Below are positions 23,730-31,647 of a stretch of 64,000 nt of DNA, one piece after another. Positions within the stretch are counted from its first letter, which is position 1, and each line of letters starts with the position of its first letter. The position numbers and the translations under genes are program-made. The stretch covers positions 1,550,001 to 1,614,000 of the forward strand of contig OZ244944.1 of NCBI GenBank assembly GCA_965222335.1. Reading direction: 5' to 3'. The notes beneath the pieces are model-generated. The model did not search any database. It was not told the origin of the DNA and worked only from the letters and a program-made list of their open reading frames with translations. This stretch comes from G965222335 sp965222335. Its GTDB lineage: Bacteria > Pseudomonadota > Gammaproteobacteria > Pseudomonadales > Halieaceae.

Positions 23730-25234
23730 ATCAGGGACTCTTCCACCGAGACGGTCTCGGGGTGCGCGGCGAGAAAGTCCAGGGCGTAGCGCAGCGCCCC
23801 CCGGGACTCGGCGTGCACCGTAAACAGCGTCTCGCCCGGCTCTACCCGGTCACCCAGGCGCACCTGTAAATACAGCCCTGCGGCGGCATCTGCCGGCGCC
23901 CCCGCGAGCTTGGCGAGTTTGGCGATACAACGGGTGTTCATATGCGCGACCAGCCCGTGGCGCTCGGCGACCACCGTGTGACTGTAACGGGCTACCGGGG
24001 GTTCTCGCAGGCCACCCTGGGCCTCGCAGATCGCCTGGAACTTACTCCAGGCGCGACCGGAATCCAGGATCGACCGGGCCAATTGATAGCCCTCGCCGGC
24101 GCCGACCCGCTCCCCGAACTCAAGCACGTCACCCGCCAGCGCCAGGGCGCGCTGGCGCAGGTCGGCCGGCGCCCCGGGCTGGCCCTGCAGGACCGCAAGG
24201 ATGTCCCGCGCCTCCAGTGCCGGACCGATCCCGTGCCCGACGGGCTGGCTGCCGTTGCTGATATGCACCTTGAGCTCGATACCCAGCGCCCGGCCGGTTG
24301 CCAGCAGGTGGCCGGTGAGCCGCTCCGCCATCGCCTCGTTGCGCACCTTGGCGGTGGGGCCCACGGGCATATCGATCAACACCCGGTTGGAACCGGCGGC
24401 GACCTTTTTACTGATTACCGAAGCCACCAACTGGCCCTCGCTGTCCAGGTCCAGGGCACGCTCCACCCGGATCACGGTGTCGTCCACCGGGCTCAGGCTG
24501 ACGGAGCCGCCCCAGACCACGCAGCCTCCCTCCTGCTCGACCACGCGCCGCATGGCGGTCAGGCTGAGATCCACCGGGGCGAGTGTCTCCATGGTATCCG
24601 CAGTGCCTGCGGGCGAGGTGATCGCGCGGGAGGAGGTTTTGGGCATCAGCAGCCCCGCAGCGGCCACGATCGCCACCACGATCGGGGTGGTGCGGTTGCC
24701 CGGGAGGCCACCCACGCAGTGCTTGTCCATCACCAGCGGCTGCGCCCAATCCAGGCGCGCACCCACATCGACCATCGCCCGGGTCAGAACAATGATTTCG
24801 TCGATATCCAGGCGACTACCGGAACAGGCCGCGACGTAGGCCGCGAGCTCGATATCAGAATAGCGTCCCTCGCGAATGTCGCGCACGATGCGCTGCGCGG
24901 CGGCGGCGTCCAGCGGATGCCCGTAGAGTTTGCCACGCACATCGCTCATCGACTCCACCGGGCGCGGGTGACTCAGCCACAGGTGGTCCGCTGGCGCCGG
25001 GTGCAGCAGATTCCAGGCGGCCTCCGACAGTCCCACCTCGCCGGAAGCAACAACGCCGTTGTGCAGGATATTCAGGGTGGCGATGATCGCACGCTCGCCG
25101 CAGCTCACCCGCACCCGGGACCGGGCATTGAAGCCCTCCGCGCGACACACAGCACTATCTGCGCGCACGTATACCACGGGCTCCTCGTAGGTATCGATCC
25201 CCAGGCGTATTGGGCGCAGTCCGCTGGCCGCCAT
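23726..25234 (-). CDS. Archaeal-type thymidine/AMP phosphorylase family protein
   Basis: A 502-residue glycosyl-transferase family 3 enzyme. DKHCVGGLPGNRTTPIV and PKTSSRAITSPAGTADTME are the phosphate and base-binding segments of the archaeal AMP phosphorylase/thymidine phosphorylase group. An extra N-terminal domain (~1-85) is typical of that group and absent from DeoA. It should split a nucleoside or nucleoside monophosphate with phosphate. The ATG at 25234 has a strong AGGGGAG site; a further 48 open codons upstream are ignored. It is overlapped by a phosphate symporter gene. Confidence 0.87.
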   Translation of the reverse strand: MAASGLRPIRLGIDTYEEPVVYVRADSAVCRAEGFNARSRVRVSCGERAIIATLNILHNGVVASGEVGLSEAAWNLLHPAPADHLWLSHPRPVESMSDVRGKLYGHPLDAAAAQRIVRDIREGRYSDIELAAYVAACSGSRLDIDEIIVLTRAMVDVGARLDWAQPLVMDKHCVGGLPGNRTTPIVVAIVAAAGLLMPKTSSRAITSPAGTADTMETLAPVDLSLTAMRRVVEQEGGCVVWGGSVSLSPVDDTVIRVERALDLDSEGQLVASVISKKVAAGSNRVLIDMPVGPTAKVRNEAMAERLTGHLLATGRALGIELKVHISNGSQPVGHGIGPALEARDILAVLQGQPGAPADLRQRALALAGDVLEFGERVGAGEGYQLARSILDSGRAWSKFQAICEAQGGLREPPVARYSHTVVAERHGLVAHMNTRCIAKLAKLAGAPADAAAGLYLQVRLGDRVEPGETLFTVHAESRGALRYALDFLAAHPETVSVEESLI

Positions 25235-25426
25235 GGCGCTCCCCTGGTCACGTATCCATCCATGTTCATTATACAAGCGCAGCGACACATCCCGACAGGT
25301 AAAAACCGCCCTCGATCGGCCGCGAGGCGCGATGCCGGGGATTCCTGACCTGGCACCGGCAATACTTGACCCGACCACCGCCCTGGCTTAGCGTGCAGCA
25401 TTCGACGCGCCCCCAAGGATCACGCC

Positions 25427-25801
25427 ATGTTCAAGGCCCCCTTCGTTATTGCCCTGCAAATCATTACCCTACTGTTCGCCACCGCCCTGGCGCCTGCCCA
25501 GGCGGCGACCGTCTCCACGGCTACCTACCTCGAATCCGGCCAGCGCCAGGCGCAGCTGGCCCAGGTGGATGCGGTACTCGCGGGCGATGCGGTACAGGCC
25601 CAGCTGGAAGAGCTGGGCGTCAGCCACGCGGATGCCATGGCACGGGTCGCGGCACTCACCCCCGCGGAACTGCAGACCCTGTCCCAGCGCCTTGACGAGC
25701 TCCCCGCCGGCGGCAGCCTGCTGGGCCTGGTGGGTGCGGTATTCGTGGTCCTCCTCATCCTGGAGCTGGTCGGCGTCACTGACGTCTTTACCGGCGTCTA
25801 A
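25427..25801 (+). CDS. PA2779 family protein (small exported membrane protein)
   Basis: A 124-residue protein resembling the PA2779 family, function unknown. It has an N-terminal signal segment ending near PAQAA, a short helical region (~35-95) and a C-terminal membrane helix (SLLGLVGAVFVVLLILELVG). It probably sits in the inner membrane with most of its length outside the cytoplasm. It lies 32 bases upstream of a PA2778-like peptidase gene, and the two families are usually neighbours. Confidence 0.8.
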   Translation: MFKAPFVIALQIITLLFATALAPAQAATVSTATYLESGQRQAQLAQVDAVLAGDAVQAQLEELGVSHADAMARVAALTPAELQTLSQRLDELPAGGSLLGLVGAVFVVLLILELVGVTDVFTGV

Positions 25802-25833
25802 CCACGGGCGTCTTCAGCCGGGCACAGGGAGGC

Positions 25834-26763
25834 GTGAGAACTGCCCTGGTGCTGGTGGCCTGCCTGCTGGCAGGCTGTGCCAGCACGGCGCCAGCGCCCT
25901 CCGGCCCCGGGGTGGAGCTGACACAGGTGCCCTTTTTCCCCCAGCAGGCCTATCAGTGCGGCCCCGCCGCCCTGGCCACGGTGCTGGTCCACAGCGGCGT
26001 CACCACCTCCCCCGAAGCCCTGACCGACGCGACCTTCATCCCCGGGCGCGAGGGCAGCCTGCAGGCCGAACTCGTCGCGGCGGCGCGCCAGCAGGGCCGG
26101 ATACCCCTGCCCATCCCCGGTGACGCCGGCGCATTGCTACGCGAGCTGCGCGCCGGCAATCCGGTGCTGGTGCTGCAAAACCTGGGTATAGATGCACTGC
26201 CGCGCTGGCACTACGCGGTGGTCGTGGGCTATGCCGACGGCGCCTGGCTGCTGCGCTCAGGTACCGAGCAGCGACGGCGCGAGGCGCACGCCGCGTTTAT
26301 GCGCAGCTGGGGCAAGTCGGGCTTCTGGGCGCGGGTGGTGACGCGCCCCGGGGAACTGCCGGCCTCGGCCGGGGCCGGTGAGGTGCTCTCCAGCCTGGCC
26401 GCCAGTGAAAGCCGCCTGCCCGCGGCGGCCGCCCTCGCCAGCTGGGAGGCAGCATTGCAGCGCTGGCCGCAGGACAACCGGCTGCTGTTCGCCACCGCCA
26501 ACGCCAACCGGCGGGCGGGGGAAGACCTTCGCGCGGCCCGCCTGTTCCAGCGCCTGCTCGGGCGCGACACCGGGCACCTCGCCGCGCGCAACAACTATGC
26601 GGACCTGCTCCTCGCCGCCGGCTGTCCCGTCCGCGCTGACACGATCCTGGCGCCCGCCCGGGCGGCGACCGCGGGAGACCCGGGCCCACTGGGCCGGGCC
26701 ATCAGCGCCACGGGCCGGGAGATTGCTGCGGCGGGCGCCGAAGGCGACTGCCGGCTACCCTGA
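25834..26763 (+). CDS. PA2778 family C39-like cysteine peptidase lipoprotein
   Basis: A 309-residue predicted lipoprotein: lipobox LLAGC with C15 as the lipidated residue. It has a C39-type papain-fold domain with C42 in YQCGPAAL and H126 in RWHYAVVVGY, the same Cys-His arrangement as the peptidase domain of bacteriocin exporters, but without any transporter. Residues ~190-300 look like TPR-type helices. The start is a GTG. Together with the PA2779-like gene it forms a two-gene unit; substrate unknown. Confidence 0.82.
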   Translation: MRTALVLVACLLAGCASTAPAPSGPGVELTQVPFFPQQAYQCGPAALATVLVHSGVTTSPEALTDATFIPGREGSLQAELVAAARQQGRIPLPIPGDAGALLRELRAGNPVLVLQNLGIDALPRWHYAVVVGYADGAWLLRSGTEQRRREAHAAFMRSWGKSGFWARVVTRPGELPASAGAGEVLSSLAASESRLPAAAALASWEAALQRWPQDNRLLFATANANRRAGEDLRAARLFQRLLGRDTGHLAARNNYADLLLAAGCPVRADTILAPARAATAGDPGPLGRAISATGREIAAAGAEGDCRLP

Positions 26764-26944
26764 GAGGCAGCCCCCGGTCTGGCCTGGTAAACCACGCGCG
26801 CCCCGCAGGATGTAATCCATCTAGCCCTTGCCCTGCGCCTCCGTTCTGGACTATACAATTGTGCAGTGATTGTCGCCCCGCGCCGGCAGGGGTTGTTGCG
26901 CCCCATTTCCGGGCGTTGCAGGCCGGGGCCCAGAGGAGCCAAGA

Positions 26945-28207
26945 ATGAGTCAGTGTCCATTTACCAATTTGCTGGATCCGCAGACCTACGCGGGGGGCAT
27001 GCCCTACGCTGAGCTGGCCAGGTTGCGGGCAGCGGGCCCGGTGGTGCGCATGGAGGACCCGCTCAGCGGCGTGCCCTACTGGCTGGTGACACGACAGGCG
27101 GAGCTGGACTACATCAGCAAGAATCCGCAGCTGTTTTCCTCGGCCAGGCGCTCGCCCTTCCCCACCGAGTACGAGGACTGGATGGTCACCGAGATTCACC
27201 AGCGCACGATCATTGGCATGGATCCACCGGAGCACCAGATCGTACGGCGAATCGTGCGCAGCGCCTTCACCCCGAAAAGCGTGGAGGCTTTCGAGCCCGA
27301 CCTGCGGGCCCACGCGCGGCGCATCGTGGATGCCGTGGCGAGCCGGGGAGAGTGCGAGTTTGTCGAGGAGGTGGCCGCAGAATTACCGCTGATCGCCATC
27401 CTCGAGCTGCTGGGGGTGCCCATCGAGGACCGCAAACAGTTCTTCGACTGGACCAACACCATGATCTTCGCCGACGACCCCGATATGTCGGTTTCCGAGG
27501 AGGCGGGGCAGCTGGCCTCGGCGGAGGTCATCAGCTATGCCATGCGCCTGGCGGAGGCACACCGCCGCGACCCGCGCCCCGGTCTGCTGGAGGCACTCCT
27601 GGAGGGTGAGGTCAAGGGCCGCAAGATTACCGAGGAAGAATTCGGCTGGATGTTCATCCTGATCCTGGTTGGCGGCAATGAATCCACGCGCACAGTGATC
27701 GCCCACGGCATGCGCCTGCTGATCGAGCATCCGGACCAGCTGCAATACCTGGTGGAACACCCGGAGCGGATACCGGCAGCCTGCGAGGAAATCCTGCGCT
27801 ACAACACCGCCTTTATTGCCATGCGCCGCACCGCCACACAAGACGTTGAACTGGGCGGCCAGCAACTGCGCGCCGGGGACAAGGTTGTGCTGCACTATCA
27901 CACGATCAATCACGACGAGCAGGTGTTCGGTGATGACGCGATCGCCTTCGACGTGCGCCGGGCGGAACGCCAGCCGGACCTCGGCAACCAGCTGCGCTCC
28001 TTCGGCATTGGCCAGCATTTCTGCATCGGCTCGCACCTGGCGCGCCTGGAGTTGCGCATCATGATGGAAGAGATCATTCCGCGCCTGCGCAACCCACGCT
28101 TCCTGCAGCCACCGCGCTACGTGAAGTCATTTTTTGTCAACGCGGTCAAGGACATGCACATCGCATTTGATCCCGAGCCCGCCCAACGCACCGGCACCGG
28201 AGGCTGA
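26945..28207 (+). CDS. Cytochrome P450
   Basis: A 420-residue soluble class I P450. The heme cysteine is C360 in FGIGQHFCIG, the I-helix motif GGNEST is at 243-248, the ExxR motif is EEILR at 281-285, and MDPPEH (~92) is common in bacterial P450s acting on terpenoids, steroids or alkyl chains. ATG at 26945 behind GAGGAG. The alcohol and aldehyde oxidising enzymes follow 2 bases later and then with an overlap, so it should make a terminal alcohol. No ferredoxin or reductase gene is nearby. Confidence 0.93.
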   Translation: MSQCPFTNLLDPQTYAGGMPYAELARLRAAGPVVRMEDPLSGVPYWLVTRQAELDYISKNPQLFSSARRSPFPTEYEDWMVTEIHQRTIIGMDPPEHQIVRRIVRSAFTPKSVEAFEPDLRAHARRIVDAVASRGECEFVEEVAAELPLIAILELLGVPIEDRKQFFDWTNTMIFADDPDMSVSEEAGQLASAEVISYAMRLAEAHRRDPRPGLLEALLEGEVKGRKITEEEFGWMFILILVGGNESTRTVIAHGMRLLIEHPDQLQYLVEHPERIPAACEEILRYNTAFIAMRRTATQDVELGGQQLRAGDKVVLHYHTINHDEQVFGDDAIAFDVRRAERQPDLGNQLRSFGIGQHFCIGSHLARLELRIMMEEIIPRLRNPRFLQPPRYVKSFFVNAVKDMHIAFDPEPAQRTGTGG

Positions 28208-28209
28208 AT

Positions 28210-29964
28210 ATGTCCGAACTCGACGCAGGCAGCTTCGACTACATCGTCGTCGGCGGCGGCTCCGCCGGCTGCGCCCTGGCCTACCGACTGTCGCGGGAGG
28301 CCAGCCGCCGGGTGCTGCTGCTGGAGGCGGGCGGCGAAGACCGCAACCCCATGATTCACATCCCCCTGGGCTTTGCCTTCCTCATGAACCACAAAACCCT
28401 GAACTGGGGTTACCACACCGAGCCCGAGGCCGGTCTCGCGGGGCGCCGGATCAAGTGGCCGCGGGGCAAGGTGCTGGGCGGCACCAGCGCAATCAACGGC
28501 ATGGTCTACATCCGCGGCCAGCGGGAAGACTACGACCACTGGGCGGACCTGGGCTGTGAGGGCTGGGACTACGACAGCGTGCTGCCCTATTTCAAGCGGG
28601 CAGAGCACAAGGCCGAGGGCGAGAATGCCTGGCACGGCCGGGGCGGCCCCCTGTGGGTCGAGGAATTCAGCCCCGATGAGCGACTCGCCCTCGCCGACGT
28701 GTTTATCCAGGCCTGCATGGAGGCCGGGCTGCCCTACAACGCCGATTTCAACGGTGCCAGCCAGGAGGGTGCGGGCTACTACCAGAAAAACATTCGCCGC
28801 GGACGTCGCCAGAGCACCAAGCGCTGTTACCTGGACCTGTGCCGCGCACGCCCCAACCTCACGGTCCTGACCGGGGCCCTCGCCAGCCGCATCCTGACCC
28901 GCGACGGTCGCGCCACTGCGGTGGAGTTTCGCCAGCAAAAGACCCCGGCGGGCCCGCCACGGCGGGCCAGCGCCCGACAGGAGATTATCCTCTGCGGCGG
29001 GGTGATCAATTCACCGCAGCTGCTGGAACTGTCGGGTATTGGTGACGGCGAGCGCCTGTCGGCGCTGAATATCGACGTGGTGCAGGACGCACCCGCGGTC
29101 GGTGAAAACCTGCAGGACCACCTGACGGTCAACGTGATCCAGGGCCTGCAGGGGCTACCGACCTTTTACGAGGAGAGCCGCCCCCTGGCTATGCTGGACA
29201 ACCTCGCCCGCTACGCCACCCGCGGCGGCGGACTGCTGGCACACCCGGCGGCCCAGGTCGGCGTGTTTTTCCGCAGTTCCGAGGATGTCTCGCGGCCGGA
29301 TGCGCAGATTCACTTCGCCCCGGCGGCCAGTGAAACCGACAGCGCCGGCAATATGAAAACCTGCCCGGGCACCACCGCCACCGTGTGCAACCTGCGCCCC
29401 CTGAGCCGCGGTCGCCTGCATATCCGCTGCACCGATCCCAATATCGCCCCCAGCATCCAGGCCAATTACCTGGCCGAGGAGGCCGATGCGCAGATGCTGG
29501 TCAACGCCGTGCGCCGGGTGCGCGAGTTTTTCGCGGCACCGGCCCTGGACCGCTACCGCGGCAAGGAGTTTCTCCCCGGCAGCGCCTGCGAGTCGGACGA
29601 GGCAATACTCGCTTACATCCGCCGGGAAGCCGAATCCGTGTACCACCCGGTGGGCACCTGCCGCATGGGCAGCGATCCGGAGTCGGTGGTCGACGAGCGT
29701 CTGCGGGTGCGCGGCGTGGCTGGACTGCGGGTGGCGGACGCCTCGGTGATGCCAACCATTGTCTCGGGTAACACCAACGCCCCGGCCATCATGATCGCGG
29801 AAAAATGCGCCGACATGCTGCTGGAGGACGCAGGCGTCCCCGTGGCGGGCGGATTTGCCCGGCCGCCTGCCGTGGCCGCAGGTGAACCCGCAAGCCGACG
29901 CCGCACACCGCACAAAAGCAAAAGCGCGACCCGCAAAAAGAGCGACAAGGAGCACACATCATGA
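28210..29964 (+). CDS. GMC family FAD-dependent alcohol oxidoreductase
   Basis: A 584-residue glucose-methanol-choline family flavoprotein, like choline or alkanol dehydrogenases. FAD motif VVGGGSAGC is at ~14-22, GMC signature RGKVLGGTSAING at ~86, and the catalytic His region YHPVGTCRMG with SGNTNAP near the C-terminus. The tail after ~555 is Lys/Arg/Ser rich. It begins two bases after the P450 stop and its stop overlaps the next ATG (ATGA), so it probably oxidises the P450 product to an aldehyde. Confidence 0.92.
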   Translation: MSELDAGSFDYIVVGGGSAGCALAYRLSREASRRVLLLEAGGEDRNPMIHIPLGFAFLMNHKTLNWGYHTEPEAGLAGRRIKWPRGKVLGGTSAINGMVYIRGQREDYDHWADLGCEGWDYDSVLPYFKRAEHKAEGENAWHGRGGPLWVEEFSPDERLALADVFIQACMEAGLPYNADFNGASQEGAGYYQKNIRRGRRQSTKRCYLDLCRARPNLTVLTGALASRILTRDGRATAVEFRQQKTPAGPPRRASARQEIILCGGVINSPQLLELSGIGDGERLSALNIDVVQDAPAVGENLQDHLTVNVIQGLQGLPTFYEESRPLAMLDNLARYATRGGGLLAHPAAQVGVFFRSSEDVSRPDAQIHFAPAASETDSAGNMKTCPGTTATVCNLRPLSRGRLHIRCTDPNIAPSIQANYLAEEADAQMLVNAVRRVREFFAAPALDRYRGKEFLPGSACESDEAILAYIRREAESVYHPVGTCRMGSDPESVVDERLRVRGVAGLRVADASVMPTIVSGNTNAPAIMIAEKCADMLLEDAGVPVAGGFARPPAVAAGEPASRRRTPHKSKSATRKKSDKEHTS

Positions 29965-31409
29965 ACGCCCCCGCCGAACACGGCACGATCGAGCAGCAAC
30001 TCGCCGCCATGTTGCACAACCAGCGCAGCGCCTTCCGCGCGGAGGGTCCCGTGGATATTGCCACCCGCCGTGACCGCCTCGATCGCTGCATTGCGCTGCT
30101 GGTCGACAACCAGGCCCAGCTCTGCGAGGCAGTGAACGCCGACTTCGGCTGCCGCTCGCCCTACGTCACCCAGATGATGGACATCATGAACTCCATCGGC
30201 AGCCTGAAGTTCGTGCGCAAGAACCTCAAGCGCTGGATGAAGCCGGAGCGTCGCAGCCCGATGATGCCGATGAACTTTCTCGGCGCCAAGGCGCGGGTGG
30301 AGTATCAGCCCAAGGGCGTGGTGGGCATCATGGCGCCCTGGAATGTCCCCATCAATATGGTCTTCAGCCCCCTCGCGGACGTACTCGGCGCCGGCAACCG
30401 GGCCATGGTCAAGCCCAGCGAGCACACCCCGCGCACGGCGGAGTGCCTGCAGATGCTGATCGGGCGCTACTTCGAGCCCTCGGAGATCACCGTGGTCACG
30501 GGGGGGCCGGAAGTCGGCGCGGCCTTCAGCGCCCAGGCCTTTGACCACCTGATATTCACCGGCGCCACCGGCGTCGGGCGCCATGTGATGCGCGCCGCGG
30601 CCGAGAACCTGGTCCCGGTGACCCTGGAGCTGGGGGGCAAGTCGCCGGTCATCGTGTCCCAGGGCAGTGACGTCTACAAGGTGGCGGAGACCCTGATCAT
30701 GGGCAAGGCCATGAACGGTGGCCAGCTGTGTATCAGCCCCGACTACTGCTTCCTGCCGGAGCACCAGTTGGAGGCCTTCGTGCGTCACTGCCAGAGCGTG
30801 ATTGCCACCCACTTCCCGCGGATCCAGGGCAATCCGGATTACGTCGCCAGCGTCAATGAGCGGCACTTCCAGCGGGTCGCCGGCTACCTCGACGAGGCAG
30901 AGGCCGCGGGCACCCGGATCGAGCCCCTGTGCCCGCCGGGGGAGGCCCGCTCAGAGCCCGAGGCACACACCATCGCCCTGCACCTGCTGATCAACCCGGA
31001 CGACTCCCTCGCCTGCATGCAGGAGGAGATATTCGGCCCGCTGCTGTGCATCAAGACCTATCGCGAGCTGGACGAGGTCCTGGACTACATCAATGCGCGC
31101 GACAAGCCCCTGGCGATGTACTACTTCGGAGATGATCGCAAGGAGCGGGAAGAGGTATTCCGCCGTACCAGTTCCGGTGGTGCCTGCATCAACAGCGTGG
31201 CCATGCACGTGGGCTGCGATGACCTGCCCTTCGGCGGCACGGGCATGAGCGGGATGGGCAGTTACCGGGGCCGCGACGGTTTCCGCACCTTCAGCCAGGC
31301 CCGGGCGGTGTACGAGGAAGGCTGGGTCAACATGGCCAAGCTCGCCGGCACCCTGCCGCCCTACGGGGAAAAAATCGCCAAGATGCTGGCATCGCAGATC
31401 AAGAAGTAG
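29961..31409 (+). CDS. Aldehyde dehydrogenase (coniferyl-aldehyde dehydrogenase-like)
   Basis: A 482-residue NAD(P)-dependent aldehyde dehydrogenase with catalytic E223 in LELGGKSP and C257 in GGQLCISPDY. The IAPWNVP-like segment MAPWNVP and the hydrophobic C-terminus recall CalB and fatty aldehyde dehydrogenases. Third gene of the P450-GMC-ALDH operon, overlapping the GMC gene by four bases; it should yield the carboxylic acid. The hairpin at 31436-31452 may end the transcript. Confidence 0.92.
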   Translation: MNAPAEHGTIEQQLAAMLHNQRSAFRAEGPVDIATRRDRLDRCIALLVDNQAQLCEAVNADFGCRSPYVTQMMDIMNSIGSLKFVRKNLKRWMKPERRSPMMPMNFLGAKARVEYQPKGVVGIMAPWNVPINMVFSPLADVLGAGNRAMVKPSEHTPRTAECLQMLIGRYFEPSEITVVTGGPEVGAAFSAQAFDHLIFTGATGVGRHVMRAAAENLVPVTLELGGKSPVIVSQGSDVYKVAETLIMGKAMNGGQLCISPDYCFLPEHQLEAFVRHCQSVIATHFPRIQGNPDYVASVNERHFQRVAGYLDEAEAAGTRIEPLCPPGEARSEPEAHTIALHLLINPDDSLACMQEEIFGPLLCIKTYRELDEVLDYINARDKPLAMYYFGDDRKEREEVFRRTSSGGACINSVAMHVGCDDLPFGGTGMSGMGSYRGRDGFRTFSQARAVYEEGWVNMAKLAGTLPPYGEKIAKMLASQIKK

Positions 31410-31435
31410 TCGCCACACAGCGTCAGTACTGCCGT

Positions 31436-31452
31436 TCGCACCCCGGGTGCGA
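31436..31452 (+). terminator. Hairpin after the P450-GMC-ALDH operon
   Basis: TCGCACC, loop CCG, GGTGCGA: seven pairs, 27 bases after the ALDH stop. No T run follows, so efficiency as a terminator is doubtful. Confidence 0.4.
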
Positions 31453-31496
31453 CACCCCCACTTGCGCGCCCGTGTAATCACTGTCAACATTGCTGG

Positions 31497-31525
31497 TTCA
31501 CGTGGCGCCTCGCCCCCGCTACAAT
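31497..31525 (+). promoter_or_regulatory. Candidate fadBA promoter
   Basis: TTCACG, 17 bases, TACAAT, followed by a ~115-base leader to fadB. The -35 is weak (4 of 6). No clear fatty-acid regulator site was recognised. Confidence 0.35.
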
Positions 31526-31647
31526 ATCGGCCCCGCCGGTCGCCGGTCAGGGCGGAAAACAGCTGTAGCTGTCGTAGCATTGATAGCCCCAGCGACGGCT
31601 GCCGCAGCCACCCGGCCACGCCAGACATACCCAAACAGGAAAGCGAC

